Position numbers and translations under genes: made by a program
Assembly: GCA_947501215.1 (NCBI GenBank)
Contig: CANMUS010000001.1
Coordinates: 186,001 to 250,000 of the forward strand
Reading direction: 5' to 3'
Source: an uncultured Erythrobacter sp.
GTDB taxonomy: Bacteria; Pseudomonadota; Alphaproteobacteria; Sphingomonadales; Sphingomonadaceae
DNA: 64,000 nt
Notes under the pieces: model-generated
Seen by the model: the letters and a program-made list of their open reading frames with translations, nothing else
Told to the model about the DNA's origin: nothing
Databases searched by the model: none
Shown: positions 17,435 through 28,243 of the stretch, piece by piece
How the letters are laid out: each line of letters opens with the position of its first letter
How positions within the stretch are numbered: position 1 is the stretch's first letter

Positions 17435-18393
17435 CCGAACAGCGCCGTCGCCTCTATCCGGAGATCGAACCCTACGAAACCGGGATGCTGGATGTCGGCG
17501 AGGGTCATTCACTCTATTACGAACGGGTCGGCACGCCCGGCGCGAAACCTGCGGTTTTCCTGCATGGCGGCCCGGGCGGCGGCATGTCGCCCGATCACCG
17601 GCGCCAGTGGGATCCCGAGCTCTACGACATCCTGCTGTTTGACCAGCGCGGATGCGGCAAGTCGCTGCCTTTCGCCGAGATCGAGCATAACGATACCTGG
17701 CGCATCGTCGCCGATGTCGAGCGGCTGCGCGAGATGTGCGGGCATGACAAGTGGCAGGTCTTCGGCGGTAGCTGGGGCGTGACGCTCGCCCTCGCCTACG
17801 CCGAGACCCATCCCGACCGCACGAGCGAACTGGTGCTGCGCGGCGTATTCCTCGCGCGCCAAACCGAGAAAGACTGGCTCTACACCTATGGAGCCAGCGA
17901 GATCATGGCCGAGCAGTGGGACCAGTTTACCGGCCTCATCCCCGAAGATGAGCGTGGCGATCTGGTGAAAGCCTATTACAAGCGCCTGACCAGCGATAAT
18001 GAGGAAACACGCCGCACTGCCGCGCGCGAATGGTCGCTGTGGGAAGGCAACGTTGCCACGCTGTTGCCAGACCCTGCCCTGCTGGACACCTTCGCCGATC
18101 CGGCCAAGGCGGTGCCTTTCGCCCGGATTTGTGCGAAATTCTTCCTCGAGGACTTCTTTCTGGATGAAGCGCAATTGTTGAAGAACGTCAGTGCGCTGGC
18201 AGGCATACCGGGCATCATCGTTCAGGGCCGCCACGACATCTGTACACCGCCAACATCCGCTTGGGCGCTGAAAAAGGCGTGGCCCGAAGCCGAGCTGTGG
18301 ATCGTCGATGACGCGGGACACTCCGCAGCGGAACCGGGCATCATAGATGGCCTCGTGCGGGCGACCGACAAGCTGGCTCGCAAGCAGGTGTGA
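17431..18393 (+). CDS. pip: Proline iminopeptidase
   Basis: 320-residue alpha/beta hydrolase of peptidase family S33 releasing N-terminal proline. The triad can be placed at Ser114 ([11 protein letters not shown]), Asp in [10 protein letters not shown] and His in [11 protein letters not shown]. The oxyanion motif [18 protein letters not shown] and DQRGCGKS are typical of Pip. ATG 17431 overlaps the preceding stop (ATGA). It is the last of three coupled genes (trpE, lipoprotein, pip); 61 bases separate it from trpG. Confidence 0.94.
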   Translation: MTEQRRRLYPEIEPYETGMLDVGEGHSLYYERVGTPGAKPAVFLHGGPGGGMSPDHRRQWDPELYDILLFDQRGCGKSLPFAEIEHNDTWRIVADVERLREMCGHDKWQVFGGSWGVTLALAYAETHPDRTSELVLRGVFLARQTEKDWLYTYGASEIMAEQWDQFTGLIPEDERGDLVKAYYKRLTSDNEETRRTAAREWSLWEGNVATLLPDPALLDTFADPAKAVPFARICAKFFLEDFFLDEAQLLKNVSALAGIPGIIVQGRHDICTPPTSAWALKKAWPEAELWIVDDAGHSAAEPGIIDGLVRATDKLARKQV

Positions 18394-18454
18394 CATTGCG
18401 GGCAGCTTAACTTGCTTGAAAGCCCGAAGCCGTGCCGCCATTGAGCGATCCGCA

Positions 18455-19069
18455 ATGACCGACAGCCGCTCCATCCTCGTCATCGACAATTACGACAGCT
18501 TCACCTTCAACCTCGTCCATTACCTGATGGAAATGGGCGCCGAGGTGGAGGTGGTGCGCAATGACGCCATCTCGGCGGGCCAGGCGATGAACAGCGGCGC
18601 GGCGGGCTTCCTGATCTCACCCGGTCCCTGCACACCGAACGAGGCCGGCGTTAGTCTCGACCTCGTGGCGGCATGCGCGGATGCGTGTAAGCCGCTGCTC
18701 GGCGTCTGCCTTGGCCATCAGGCGATCGGCCAGCACTTTGGTGGCAAGGTCGTTCGCGGCGGGCTGATGCATGGCAAGACGTCACCGGTGGAACATGACG
18801 CCACCGGCGTATTTGCCGGACTGCCGTCACCCTTCATCGCGACCCGCTATCACTCGCTGATTGTGGAGGACATTCCCGAGTGCCTCGCGGTCAACGGCAC
18901 CAGCACGACGCCCGGCCTCGATGGCAGCAGCGTGATGGGGTTCCGTCATAGCGACTTGCCTATCCACGGCGTCCAATTTCATCCCGAAAGCATCGCGACA
19001 GAGCATGGCCATGCGTTGCTTGCGAATTTCCTCTCGCTGTGCGGCATCAAGGCAAAGGTGCCGGCATGA
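18455..19069 (+). CDS. trpG: Anthranilate synthase component II (glutamine amidotransferase)
   Basis: 204-residue amidotransferase that supplies ammonia to TrpE. The class-I triad is Cys85 ([10 protein letters not shown]), His176 and Glu178 ([13 protein letters not shown]), with [17 protein letters not shown] and [11 protein letters not shown] as family motifs. ATG 18455 is chosen; upstream in-frame sequence belongs to the end of pip in another frame. It overlaps trpD by ATGA. Confidence 0.97.
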   Translation: MTDSRSILVIDNYDSFTFNLVHYLMEMGAEVEVVRNDAISAGQAMNSGAAGFLISPGPCTPNEAGVSLDLVAACADACKPLLGVCLGHQAIGQHFGGKVVRGGLMHGKTSPVEHDATGVFAGLPSPFIATRYHSLIVEDIPECLAVNGTSTTPGLDGSSVMGFRHSDLPIHGVQFHPESIATEHGHALLANFLSLCGIKAKVPA

Positions 19070-20058
19070 AGACGCTCCCCACAGCAGAGCAGCATCTGGC
19101 CGAGCAGGAGGCCGAGGAGGTCTTCGGCTGGATACTGGACGGCGAGACGAGCGACGAGGAAATCGCGCGGTTCCTACGCGAAATATCCACCCGCAGCGAA
19201 ACATCCGATGAGATCGCGGGCGCGGCACGGGCCCTGCGGGCGCGACTGATCCCGATCGATGCGCCTGAAGGAACGGTCGATTGTTGCGGCACGGGCGGCG
19301 ATGGGCACCACACGCTTAACGTCTCGACGGCAGTGAGCCTCTTGGTCGCGGCGTGCGGCGTCCCTGTGGCCAAGCACGGCAATCGGGCGGCGAGCAGCAA
19401 GTCGGGCGCGGCAGACACGCTCGAAGCGCTCGGGCTGGACATGGAAGCGGCAGGAAGAACCGCCGAGAAGTCGCTGGCCGAACTAGGAATTTGCTTCCTC
19501 TTCGCAAAGAACCATCATCCAGCAATGGGGCGGATGCAGCCGATCCGCCAACAGCTCGGCGTTCGCACGATATTCAACCTGATGGGGCCGCTGTCCAACC
19601 CGGCAGGCGTGAAACGCCAGCTGATCGGGATTGCGCGCCCGGCCTATGTGCCGATCTACGCAGCGGCAAAAGCCAAGCTCGGCACCGAGCGTACCTTTAT
19701 CGCTTCTGGCGACGAGGGGCTGGACGAGCTTAGCCTTGCGGGTGGAAACGAGCTGGCCGATGTGACCGGCAACGATTTCGAGATGCGGCGGGTAAATCCC
19801 GTACAGGCGAACCTGCCCCACGCACCGGTCGAGGCGATCCGCGGAGGCGATCCGTCGCACAATGCGAAGGCACTGGAAGCGCTCTTGCTCGGGGCGCCCG
19901 GACCCTATCGCGACGCCGTGCTGTTCAACGCCGCCGCGACGCTGATCGTGGCAGGCAAAACCGAGGACTGGACGGTTGGTGCCGAAATGGCTGGCGACGC
20001 AATCGATAGCGGCGCTGCCCGGCAACTGCTGGCGGACTGGATCGCGATCGCGCAATGA
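19066..20058 (+). CDS. trpD: Anthranilate phosphoribosyltransferase
   Basis: 330-residue enzyme joining anthranilate to PRPP. The PRPP/Mg motif [16 protein letters not shown] and the [21 protein letters not shown] motif are intact, with [14 protein letters not shown] and DEGLDELSL further on. Length is typical. It is coupled to trpG (upstream) and trpC (downstream) by 4-base ATGA overlaps, showing one translational unit. Confidence 0.97.
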   Translation: MKTLPTAEQHLAEQEAEEVFGWILDGETSDEEIARFLREISTRSETSDEIAGAARALRARLIPIDAPEGTVDCCGTGGDGHHTLNVSTAVSLLVAACGVPVAKHGNRAASSKSGAADTLEALGLDMEAAGRTAEKSLAELGICFLFAKNHHPAMGRMQPIRQQLGVRTIFNLMGPLSNPAGVKRQLIGIARPAYVPIYAAAKAKLGTERTFIASGDEGLDELSLAGGNELADVTGNDFEMRRVNPVQANLPHAPVEAIRGGDPSHNAKALEALLLGAPGPYRDAVLFNAAATLIVAGKTEDWTVGAEMAGDAIDSGAARQLLADWIAIAQ

Positions 20059-20840
20059 ACAAGCTGGTCGAGATCTGCGAAACCAAGCGTGGCGAGGTGG
20101 CCGAGCGTATGCAGAAGCATTCGCTCGATTCGCTCGATGTGCGAGCCACGGGCCAAACGCCGCCGCGTGGCTTTCGCTCCGCACTGGAATGCGCGCAGCA
20201 AAATGGCTTCGGCCTGATCGCCGAAATCAAGAAAGCTTCACCATCCAAGGGTCTGATCCGAGAGGATTTTCGCCCCGAGCAGCACGCTCGTGACTACGCC
20301 AGGGGCGGTGCGGCCTGTCTCTCCGTCCTGACCGATGCCCCGTACTTCCAAGGCCACGAAGACTATCTGGTCGAAGCGCGCGAGGCTTGCGATCTGCCGG
20401 TCCTGCGCAAGGACTTCATGGTCGACCCCTGGCAGGTCGCTGAAGCCCGCGCGCTCGGCGCTGATGCGATACTCATCATCGTTGCCGCGCTGGACGACGG
20501 CGTGATGGGCGAGATCGAAGCGGCCGCGATTGAGCGCGGGATGGACGTGTTAGTCGAAGTCCATGACGAACACGAGCTGGAACGCGCGCAAGCGCTTCAA
20601 TCGCGGCTCATCGGTGTCAACAATCGGGATCTGCGGACCTTTACCACCGAACTAGCGACCACCGAGCGGCTCGCAGCCCTCGCCCCTGAGCACGCCCTTA
20701 TTGTCGGAGAGAGCGGCATTGCGACGCATGCCGATTGCCAGCGCCTCGCGCGCGGCGGCGTCCGTAGCTTCCTCGTCGGCGAAAGTCTGATGCGGCAGGC
20801 CGATGTCGTCGCTGCGACGCGTACCCTGCTCCAAGGCTGA
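20055..20840 (+). CDS. trpC: Indole-3-glycerol-phosphate synthase
   Basis: 261-residue TIM-barrel enzyme closing the indole ring. Family motifs are [58 protein letters not shown] and VGESGI. It is monofunctional (no TrpF fusion). It is the last gene of trpGDC. The next gene is lexA, 146 bases on; moaC and moeA, which I recall between trpC and lexA in related genomes, are not here. Confidence 0.97.
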   Translation: MNKLVEICETKRGEVAERMQKHSLDSLDVRATGQTPPRGFRSALECAQQNGFGLIAEIKKASPSKGLIREDFRPEQHARDYARGGAACLSVLTDAPYFQGHEDYLVEAREACDLPVLRKDFMVDPWQVAEARALGADAILIIVAALDDGVMGEIEAAAIERGMDVLVEVHDEHELERAQALQSRLIGVNNRDLRTFTTELATTERLAALAPEHALIVGESGIATHADCQRLARGGVRSFLVGESLMRQADVVAATRTLLQG

Positions 20841-20905
20841 CTCAGCTCCGGCACGTATCGCGAACGCCTGTTCTCCACAAGAAAGGTCCGAAACGGCTGA
20901 ATTGC

Positions 20906-20934
20906 TTGACTTGCTGATATCCGTTGCCTAATTG
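20906..20934 (+). promoter_or_regulatory. lexA promoter
   Basis: TTGACT (20906-20911) and TAATTG (20929-20934) are separated by 17 bases. The -10 box runs directly into the LexA box, the arrangement expected for self-repression. Confidence 0.6.
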
Positions 20935-20948
20935 TTCCACATTCGTTC
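20934..20948 (+). promoter_or_regulatory. LexA (SOS) box, GTTC-N7-GTTC
   Basis: GTTC (20934-20937), seven bases, GTTC (20945-20948) is an exact match to the alphaproteobacterial SOS-box direct repeat. It overlaps the end of the promoter, 38 bases before the lexA start, so LexA most likely represses its own gene. Confidence 0.85.
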
Positions 20949-20986
20949 ACAGGGTTGTGAACAGGCGGCACGGGAGTTGCGCAGAT

Positions 20987-21685
20987 ATGCTGACAGCCAA
21001 GCAGCACGAATTGATCCGCTTCATCCAGCAACGGCTGGAGGAGACCGGCATTTCACCCAGTTTCGAAGAAATGAAGGAAGCGCTCGACCTCAAGAGCAAA
21101 TCCGGCGTGCATCGCCTGATTTCCGCTCTCGAAGAACGTGGTTTCATCCGTCGCCTGCCCAACCGGGCGCGCGCGCTCGAGGTCGTCAAACTGCCCGAAG
21201 ATGCGGTGACAGGCTCCGGCCAGGCCAAGCCTGCGAACGATACCGGCGCGACCACGGCGGCTACGGTAACGGCGAAACCCGTCGCCCCGGAACCGGCGAA
21301 CGACATCATCGACGTGCCGCTCCATGGCCGAATCGCGGCTGGCGCGCCGATCGAAGCGATCGAGGGCCAGGCGAGCATGCCTGTTCCTGCCGCGCTGCTT
21401 GGGCCCGGCGAGCATTACGCGCTCGAAGTGTCGGGCGACTCGATGGTCGAGGCAGGAATCTTCGATGGCGACTTCGCACTCGTGCGACGGTCCGATACCG
21501 CTCGCGACGGGGAGATCGTCGTGGCGCTTGTCGATGACGAAGAAGCTACGCTGAAATATCTGCGCCGCGATGGCGGGCGAATCCGCCTCGATCCTGCGAA
21601 TGGGGCCTACGAACCGCAGGTTTATGAATCCCATCGAGTGAAGGTTCAAGGCAAGCTTGCCGGTTTGCTACGGCGCTACCATTGA
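20987..21685 (+). CDS. lexA: LexA repressor
   Basis: 232-residue SOS repressor and self-cleaving protease. The winged-helix DNA-binding domain covers about residues 1-65 ([21 protein letters not shown]). An Ala/Thr/Pro-rich linker leads to the peptidase S24 domain, with cleavage site Ala118-Gly119 (GRIAAGAP), Ser152 (SGDSM) and Lys190 (ATLKYL). ATG 20987 is chosen because the protein then begins with the usual [11 protein letters not shown] LexA box lies in its promoter. A hairpin terminator follows. Confidence 0.97.
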   Translation: MLTAKQHELIRFIQQRLEETGISPSFEEMKEALDLKSKSGVHRLISALEERGFIRRLPNRARALEVVKLPEDAVTGSGQAKPANDTGATTAATVTAKPVAPEPANDIIDVPLHGRIAAGAPIEAIEGQASMPVPAALLGPGEHYALEVSGDSMVEAGIFDGDFALVRRSDTARDGEIVVALVDDEEATLKYLRRDGGRIRLDPANGAYEPQVYESHRVKVQGKLAGLLRRYH

Positions 21686-21712
21686 CGCTCGACGAGATAG
21701 GTTTGGTTTGGG

Positions 21713-21748
21713 AGAGGGGCGCGGCGTCGGCTGCGCCCCCTCTTCTTT
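21713..21748 (+). terminator. Hairpin terminator between lexA and comEC
   Basis: AGAGGGGCGC (21713-21722) pairs with GCGCCCC-CTCT (21733-21743, one bulged C), followed by a T/C-rich stretch TCTTTC. It lies 27 bases after the lexA stop, between two convergent genes. Confidence 0.6.
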
Positions 21749-21760
21749 CAGAGGTTGTTT

Positions 21761-23968
21761 TTATTGGGAGCCCGCGTTCCGCCGGACGAGAGGGCGGAAC
21801 CAACCGTGCTCGCCCTGCCCTTCGGCGACGGTATCGATACGCTCTTCGGCAAGGTAAATGGCGGTACCCCCTTCCCGCTCGAGAAACCGGCGATCGGCCT
21901 TGAGCCAACGTGGCTTGCATGAGAGCGGCAGGAAGCGATCAGCGATGACGATGTCGGACCTGTCGCAGGCGGCGGCAAGCGCTCGCTCCTCGATAAGTTC
22001 GCGGCTTCGCGCAATCAGCACGTCCCATTCTCGACCATCCCTATCGATACGTAAGCTACAAAAATCCCGGCTGCACCGAGCGCCCGACCATTCGGCTAAA
22101 GGTACGGGCTCCCCGTCGAGCGCTGCGATTTCGCGCAGGTTTTGCTGGGCGTAGCTGCCCTCGCTGTCCCGCAAAACAAGCAGCCGACCGTCAGCGCTCG
22201 CTATACCAACATCACGCCCGTCACGCGTTATCACGATGTCCGGGGCGGGTGTCGCCCACATCCATAAGGAAGCGACGGCGACGGGAATCACGCCCCAAAG
22301 CCGTTTTCTTCCATGCCACAAGGCTAACCAGAGCGCGCCAAGGACAAATATCGCCATCGCCGCCATCGGCATCTTGGGCGCGAGCTTCACGGCACCCGGC
22401 TGAGCCGAAACGAGGTGCGCGATCCACAGCAGCACATCGAGCGATTTGCCGACCAGCCACCAAGCCGGCGCCCCCAGCCCGACTACGTCCATCGCCAGCG
22501 CCAGTGCCACCAGCGGCATGGAGACGAAGGTCACCAGCGGGATCGCGAACAGATTTGCGACCGCCCCGTAAATCCCCGCCCGGTGGAAATGGAAGAGGAC
22601 GATCGGCATAAGTGCGAGCTCGATGACAAAGCCGGTCAGGAACAGCATCAACGCCCGGCGGCCGAAACGGCGCAGGCCGCTTTCTTCTCGTGGCGCAAGG
22701 AATTCGCGAAACGGCTTCGCATTATGCAGCGCGACGATGGCTAGCACGGCGGCAAAGCTCATCTGGAAGCTCGGCCCGACCAACGACTCCGGCCACAGGA
22801 ATAGCACCGAAATTGCCGCCACTGCGACTAGGCGCAAAGAGAGCGGCTCGCGCCCAAGCGCCAGAGCCGTCAGGACCAGAAGTGCGCCGATGCAACTACG
22901 CACCGTCGGCACCTGAGCCCCGGTCAAAAGCGTGTAGCCGATCCCGGCAAGCGCAGCGATTGCCGCGGCGACAATCGGCAAACGGACCCGCAGCGCAAGC
23001 CATTGCCACAGGGCCAGCAACTTGAGCGCAATCAGATAGGTCGCGGCGATGATCGCGCTCACGTGGAGACCGCTGATCGACAGCAAATGCGTGAGACCAG
23101 AATCGCGCATGGCCACCTCGTCCGCTTCGGAAATCGCCCCGCGATCGCCGCTGGCGAGAGTCGCCGCGATCGCGCCGGGAGCGCCGTCGAGACGGTCGCG
23201 AACATGCGCCGAGAGGTGCCGCTGAACCTGCGCAATCCAGCCTTCGCCGCCGCCCCCGCCGGCCTCTTCTACAATTTCGATATCCCCCACAACGCTGCCG
23301 GTGGCTGCATAGCCATCGAACCAGGCCCGTCGCGCGAAGTCGTAGGCACCCGGTACGATTGGCGGCGAAGGCGGCATGAGGCGCGCGGACAGCCCGACGC
23401 GTACGCCCTCCCGCAGCCCGCTATCCGCTTGATCCAGCGGCACATTGACGCGATAGGCCTTGGCGATTCCGTCCCCGGCATCGCGAGCCGCCAGTACGAG
23501 GCGGATGCGGTCACGTGCGGGTTGGTCCTCGCGCTCGAGAATGCGGGCGTCGAGCCGCTCGAATGCCGGTCGTTCGATCGGTTCTGCCCCGATCAATTCC
23601 GATCTTGCCCAGACCAGCCCGATCCCTGCCGCGAGGACGAGCGACGTGGCGACAGTCGCGGCGAGGAGGTAGGCGCGCTCGTCACGATCGCGCCACGCGG
23701 CGAGTGCTGCGAGGGCGACCAGCACCAGTCCAGCGATCGCCGCAGACCATTGCCATGGCGTATCGAGCAGAAACCACAGGCCGATCCCGCCGCCGAAGGC
23801 AACTGCCAGCCACGGTCCGCGGTCGAATCCGGCACTCGCCAAACCCGTCTCGCAGCGATCCGCAATTCTGGACATCAGGCCGCGCATGCGCCAAGGGCGC
23901 GGCACAGCCTGCACGGATCCTCCGTCCGTCCCCCCCATCGGTACCGAAGGCGTCCCGCGCGTCGCCAT
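21761..23968 (-). CDS. comEC: ComEC/Rec2-family competence membrane channel
   Basis: About 735-residue multi-pass membrane protein related to the DNA-uptake channel ComEC. An N-terminal DUF4131-type region precedes the competence domain with [36 protein letters not shown] and [16 protein letters not shown]. The C-terminal part is a soluble domain without the HxHxDH metal motif of metallo-beta-lactamases. The start is uncertain: ATG 23968 leaves 28 bases to the divergent gltX; ATG 23887 or 23875 would leave about 110. The 77-codon extension beyond 23968 overlaps gltX and is rejected. Whether the cell is competent is unknown. Confidence 0.85.
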   Translation of the reverse strand: MATRGTPSVPMGGTDGGSVQAVPRPWRMRGLMSRIADRCETGLASAGFDRGPWLAVAFGGGIGLWFLLDTPWQWSAAIAGLVLVALAALAAWRDRDERAYLLAATVATSLVLAAGIGLVWARSELIGAEPIERPAFERLDARILEREDQPARDRIRLVLAARDAGDGIAKAYRVNVPLDQADSGLREGVRVGLSARLMPPSPPIVPGAYDFARRAWFDGYAATGSVVGDIEIVEEAGGGGGEGWIAQVQRHLSAHVRDRLDGAPGAIAATLASGDRGAISEADEVAMRDSGLTHLLSISGLHVSAIIAATYLIALKLLALWQWLALRVRLPIVAAAIAALAGIGYTLLTGAQVPTVRSCIGALLVLTALALGREPLSLRLVAVAAISVLFLWPESLVGPSFQMSFAAVLAIVALHNAKPFREFLAPREESGLRRFGRRALMLFLTGFVIELALMPIVLFHFHRAGIYGAVANLFAIPLVTFVSMPLVALALAMDVVGLGAPAWWLVGKSLDVLLWIAHLVSAQPGAVKLAPKMPMAAMAIFVLGALWLALWHGRKRLWGVIPVAVASLWMWATPAPDIVITRDGRDVGIASADGRLLVLRDSEGSYAQQNLREIAALDGEPVPLAEWSGARCSRDFCSLRIDRDGREWDVLIARSRELIEERALAAACDRSDIVIADRFLPLSCKPRWLKADRRFLEREGGTAIYLAEERIDTVAEGQGEHGWFRPLVRRNAGSQ

Positions 23969-23996
23969 GCAAGTGTTTGAAAGGAAGCGAGAGCCA

Positions 23997-25448
23997 ATGG
24001 CAAGCGATAGTGGAACGCCCGAGGGACAGGTCGTAACCCGCTTTGCCCCTTCGCCCACAGGATACCTGCATATCGGCGGGGCCCGCACGGCACTGTTCAA
24101 CTGGCTATTCGCCCGGCACCACGGCGGCCGCACGCTCCTGCGGATCGAGGATACGGACCGCAAGCGCAGTACGCAGGACGCGATCGACAAGATCATCGAG
24201 GGGCTCGACTGGCTAGGCCTCGATTTCGACGATGCGCCGCTGTTCCAGTCCGACCGCGCCGAACGCCATGCCGAAGTGGCGCACCAGCTCCTCGCAGCCG
24301 GCCATGCTTACAAATGCTACGCCACGCCCGAGGAACTAGAGCAGATGCGTGCCGACCAGCGCGCAGCCAAGCAACCGATGCGCTACGACCGTCGCTGGCG
24401 CGACCGCGACGAGAGCGAGGCTCCCGAAGGGGCGCCCTTCGTTATCCGCCTTAAAGTGCCGACCGAGGGCGAGACGACCATCGAAGATGCCGTCCAGGGT
24501 CCGGTGACCGTGAAGAACGCCGAGATCGACGATTACGTCCTGCTCCGCGCCGACGGTACGCCGACCTACATGCTCGCGGTGGTCGTCGACGATCACGATA
24601 TGGGTGTCACTCACGTTATCCGCGGCGACGATCACCTCAACAACGCCTTCCGCCAGCTCCCCGTGATCCGCGCAATGGACGCGATCGAAGGCGGCTGGCC
24701 CGATCCGGTCTATGCTCACGTGCCGCTGATCCACGGTCCGGACGGCGCGAAAATGTCGAAGCGCCACGGCGCCGTCGGTGTCGAAGGTTATCGCGACGAA
24801 GAAGGCGTGCTGCCGGAAGCGCTGTTCAACTATCTGCTGCGCCTCGGCTGGGGTCACGGCGACCGTGAGGAGATCAGCCGCGAGGAAGCGATCGAGCTGT
24901 TCGACCTCGATGGAGTTGGCAAGGGCCCGGCCCGGTTCGACATCAAGAAGCTGCAAAACCTGAACGGGCACTACATCCGCGAGGCCGATGATGCGCGACT
25001 GGCCCGCATCGTGGCCGAGAAGCTGGGCGATGACTCAGATGTCGACTTGCTCGAGCAGGCAATGCCGGTCCTTAAAACGCGCGCCAAGTCTGTCAACGAA
25101 CTCGTTGAAGGATCGCAATTTCTTTTCGCCACACGGCCTCTCGGCATGACCGAAAAGGCGGCCGGCCTGCTTGATGACGAAGCGCGCCAGCGGCTCGCTG
25201 GCCTGTCGAAAATGCTGCATGTGCAAAATGACTGGACAATCGAGGCTCTCGAAGCCACTACGAAATCGTATGCCGAGCAGCTCGAACTGGGTCTCGGCAA
25301 GCTCGCGCAGCCCATGCGCGCAGCATTGACGGGGACGACCACGTCCCCCGGCATTTTCGATGTGCTGGTCCTTCTGGGCAAGGAAGAAGCGCTCGCGCGG
25401 ATCGATGCGCAAGCCGCCGACGCCCCGGGGCCAGACGGAAACCGTTGA
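23997..25448 (+). CDS. gltX: Glutamyl-tRNA synthetase
   Basis: 483-residue class-I aminoacyl-tRNA synthetase charging tRNA-Glu. The HIGH-type motif is HIGG (25-28, [14 protein letters not shown]) and the KMSKR motif is at 252-256. The catalytic core includes [10 protein letters not shown] and [13 protein letters not shown], with a helical anticodon-binding domain in the last 150 residues. ATG 23997 has AAGGAAG about ten bases upstream. Divergent from comEC; gltA follows 10 bases later and uses a ribosome site overlapping the gltX stop. Confidence 0.97.
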   Translation: MASDSGTPEGQVVTRFAPSPTGYLHIGGARTALFNWLFARHHGGRTLLRIEDTDRKRSTQDAIDKIIEGLDWLGLDFDDAPLFQSDRAERHAEVAHQLLAAGHAYKCYATPEELEQMRADQRAAKQPMRYDRRWRDRDESEAPEGAPFVIRLKVPTEGETTIEDAVQGPVTVKNAEIDDYVLLRADGTPTYMLAVVVDDHDMGVTHVIRGDDHLNNAFRQLPVIRAMDAIEGGWPDPVYAHVPLIHGPDGAKMSKRHGAVGVEGYRDEEGVLPEALFNYLLRLGWGHGDREEISREEAIELFDLDGVGKGPARFDIKKLQNLNGHYIREADDARLARIVAEKLGDDSDVDLLEQAMPVLKTRAKSVNELVEGSQFLFATRPLGMTEKAAGLLDDEARQRLAGLSKMLHVQNDWTIEALEATTKSYAEQLELGLGKLAQPMRAALTGTTTSPGIFDVLVLLGKEEALARIDAQAADAPGPDGNR

Positions 25449-25458
25449 GGAGACACGC

Positions 25459-26745
25459 GTGGCCGACAACAAGGCAACTCTCGATCTGGGCGACCAGACC
25501 CAGGAATTCCCCGTACTTCAGGGCAGCGTCGGCCCCGATGTCATCGACATCCGCAAGCTGTACGGTGGCACCGGCAAGTTCACTTACGATCCCGGCTACA
25601 AGTCCACCGCCAGCTGCGAAAGCGCGCTGACCTATATCGATGGTGAAGAAGGCGTCCTGCTGCACCGCGGTTATCCCATCGGCCAGCTGGCCGAACATTC
25701 CAGCTTCATGGAAGTCGCCTACCTGCTCCTGAACGGCGAACTTCCGGGCAAGGAAGAGCTGGACGATTTCGACTATACCATCACCCGCCACACCATGCTG
25801 CACGACCAGCTGCGCCAGTTCTACCAGGGCTTCCGCCGCGACGCGCACCCGATGGCGATCATGTGCGGCGTGGTGGGTGCCCTCTCGGCGTTCTATCACG
25901 ACAGCACCGACATTTCCGATCCCGAGCATCGCAAGATCAGCAGCCACCGCCTTATAGCCAAAATGCCGACGATCGCGGCCTGGGCCTACAAGTATGCCAT
26001 CGGCCAGCCTTTCATGCAGCCGGACAACAACCTGAGCTACACCGGCAACTTCCTGCGCATGACTTTCGGCGTTCCGGCCGAGGAGTATGAAATTCACCCG
26101 GCGATCGAGAAGGCAATGGACCGGATTTTCATCCTCCATGCCGATCACGAGCAGAACGCTTCGACCTCGACCGTGCGTCTTGCCGGTTCGTCAGGCGCGA
26201 ACCCGTTCGCCTGCATCGCAGCGGGTATCGCCTGCCTTTGGGGGCCTGCGCATGGCGGCGCCAACGAAGCCGCGCTGAACATGCTTCAGGAGATCGGCTC
26301 GCCCGACAAGATCCCGCATTATATCGAGCGTGCGAAGGACAAGAACGACCCGTTCCGCCTGATGGGCTTCGGCCACCGCGTGTACAAGAACTACGACCCG
26401 CGCGCGACGGTGATGCAAAAGACGCTCCGCGAAGTGTTCGAGGCACTTAATGTCAGCGATCCGGTGTTCGAAACGGCCCTGCGCCTCGAGGAACTCGCGC
26501 TGAACGACGATTACTTCAAGGAAAAGAAGCTCTTCCCGAACGTCGACTTCTACTCGGGCATCATCCTGAATTCGATCGGTTTCCCGACCACGATGTTCAC
26601 CGCGCTCTTCGCCCTCGCCCGCACCGTCGGCTGGGTGGCGCAGTGGAACGAGATGATCTCCGATCCCGGCCAGGTCATCGGTCGCCCGCGCCAGCTCTAC
26701 ACTGGCCCGACCGAGCGCGAATACGTGCCGATCGACAAGCGGTAA
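25459..26745 (+). CDS. gltA: Citrate synthase
   Basis: 428-residue type-II (NADH-sensitive class) citrate synthase, entry enzyme of the TCA cycle. Catalytic motifs are [22 protein letters not shown] and [14 protein letters not shown]. The start is GTG 25459 with GAGGAGA five bases upstream, overlapping the gltX stop. It is co-transcribed with gltX and ends at a strong terminator. Confidence 0.97.
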   Translation: MADNKATLDLGDQTQEFPVLQGSVGPDVIDIRKLYGGTGKFTYDPGYKSTASCESALTYIDGEEGVLLHRGYPIGQLAEHSSFMEVAYLLLNGELPGKEELDDFDYTITRHTMLHDQLRQFYQGFRRDAHPMAIMCGVVGALSAFYHDSTDISDPEHRKISSHRLIAKMPTIAAWAYKYAIGQPFMQPDNNLSYTGNFLRMTFGVPAEEYEIHPAIEKAMDRIFILHADHEQNASTSTVRLAGSSGANPFACIAAGIACLWGPAHGGANEAALNMLQEIGSPDKIPHYIERAKDKNDPFRLMGFGHRVYKNYDPRATVMQKTLREVFEALNVSDPVFETALRLEELALNDDYFKEKKLFPNVDFYSGIILNSIGFPTTMFTALFALARTVGWVAQWNEMISDPGQVIGRPRQLYTGPTEREYVPIDKR

Positions 26746-26769
26746 GCCCGGCTTCCGCACCGACAGATC

Positions 26770-26795
26770 AAGGGGCGCTGCGGCGCCCCTTTTTC
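26770..26795 (+). terminator. Rho-independent terminator of gltX-gltA
   Basis: AAGGGGCGC and GCGCCCCTT form a 9-bp stem around TGCG, followed directly by a T-run. It is the clearest terminator in the window, 25 bases after the gltA stop and just before the end of the convergent kinase-like gene. Confidence 0.88.
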
Positions 26796-26798
26796 GTA

Positions 26799-28241
26799 TC
26801 AGTCGTCCGTGTCGTCTTGCGGGATGTCGCGGCCCGGTCCGTCCCGCTTCTCCGCTCGCATCTCGTCGGCGGCCGGAACCGAAAGGGTGAAGCGCGCGCC
26901 CTGCCCCGGCGCGCTTTCGACCGTGAGATCGCCGTCCATCGCCCGCGCGATCCGGCGTGAAATGTAGAGGCCGAGGCCGGAGCCGCCATCGCCGCTCCGC
27001 CCGAGCCGCTCGAATTTCTCGAACACCCTTGCCTGCTGCTCCTCGTCGAGGCCGTGACCTTGGTCTGCCACAGTGATGAGCGCGCGGCTGCCGATCCGGT
27101 CGAGACGGATCCAGACCTGGCTGTCCTCAGGCGCATAGCGGATCGCGTTACCGACGAGGTTGAGCAGGATCTGCAACACACGCCGGAATTCGGCGATGGC
27201 CAATTGGCTCTCGCCTTCCACAGGAGGTACGAGTGTGATGCCTTTCTCCTGCGCACGAACGCCGAGAATGCCGCAGGCCCGCCGCGCGACGTCGGCAAGC
27301 TCGATACGGTCCGGCGCGGTAACGAACTGGTCTGATTCGACGACCTCGAGATCTGAGAGGTCGTCGATCAGTGCCAAGAGATGCTGGGCCGCGGTAGCGA
27401 TATCGGCCGCATAGGAACTGTATTCATCGGCAATCGGCCCGGCGAGCTTCGTCCGGATCGTCTCGGCATTGGCAATAATCCGATTGATCGGCTGCCGGAG
27501 GACCGGCGTAAGGTCGCGCCCGAAGGATGCGCCTTCGATACCGGCACCATTTTCCGCAGCCTCTACGCCCGAAGCAGGCGTGTCAGCAGTCAGGTAGAGG
27601 GCAAAGCCTGCACTACCCGGCTCGCCCTTTCCGAGCGGTTCCAGATGCGCCGTCCATGCGCGCTTGGACCCGTCGATTTCGCAGCGCGAACCATCGAGCA
27701 AGCGCCAGTGGAGCGGCTGCTCGTGGGTGCTGCCTGGCAAATGGACGAAATCGGTCCAGGGTCGGCCAATCCCTGCGCGAGCAGCTTCTACGAACCCCGC
27801 AAGGTCGGGCGCCTCGGTCTCTACCGACAGTATGCCCTGCGATGGGCTTAGCCGCACGGTACAGTCCGCGAGATGGCGGTTTATCTCGATCCGGCGACGG
27901 GCTGCGTCGAGTTCGTTTTCCGGCGGCAGTTCCTCGCTGTGCCAGCTCACGACATCGATCGCGCTCTGCGAAATATTCCCGTCGTCATCGAACTTGGGAG
28001 TGATTTCCACCCAGGCGGTGATGCTGTTGTCGCCGTCGATGGCGGTGAATTGTCGCGCGAGCCGGAGACCATAGGCGTTAGCCTTATCGACCAGCGCCTG
28101 CAGTTCAGGGATGGCGATCGGGCCTCCGATCTGCCCGCCGCAGGCTTCCTGCAAGCTCGCTAGCGGTTCGCCGGCTTCCACGAGCCGCCCTTCGCTATCG
28201 GCTTTTGCGGATGCGATATAGCTTGTGCCGACGCTGGTCAT
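26799..28241 (-). CDS. PAS/HisKA-type histidine-kinase-like protein lacking the phospho-acceptor histidine
   Basis: 480-residue cytoplasmic protein. Residues about 40-230 look like two PAS-like sensory regions (FTAIDGDNSITAWVEITPKF; WRLLDGSRCEIDGSKRAWTAHL). The dimerisation helix about 240-265 reads RDLTPVLRQPINRIIANAE; aligned to the usual SHELRTPLN, the histidine is Pro246. The ATP-binding domain looks intact: N box NLVGNAIRYAP (Asn365), G1 DQGHG (393-397), G2 GGSGLGLYISRR (419-430). ATG 28241 lies 2 bases after the preceding stop. It could be an ATP-binding pseudokinase or a phosphatase-type partner. The cognate regulator is not in the window. Confidence 0.82.
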   Translation of the reverse strand: MTSVGTSYIASAKADSEGRLVEAGEPLASLQEACGGQIGGPIAIPELQALVDKANAYGLRLARQFTAIDGDNSITAWVEITPKFDDDGNISQSAIDVVSWHSEELPPENELDAARRRIEINRHLADCTVRLSPSQGILSVETEAPDLAGFVEAARAGIGRPWTDFVHLPGSTHEQPLHWRLLDGSRCEIDGSKRAWTAHLEPLGKGEPGSAGFALYLTADTPASGVEAAENGAGIEGASFGRDLTPVLRQPINRIIANAETIRTKLAGPIADEYSSYAADIATAAQHLLALIDDLSDLEVVESDQFVTAPDRIELADVARRACGILGVRAQEKGITLVPPVEGESQLAIAEFRRVLQILLNLVGNAIRYAPEDSQVWIRLDRIGSRALITVADQGHGLDEEQQARVFEKFERLGRSGDGGSGLGLYISRRIARAMDGDLTVESAPGQGARFTLSVPAADEMRAEKRDGPGRDIPQDDTDD

Positions 28242-28243
28242 GG

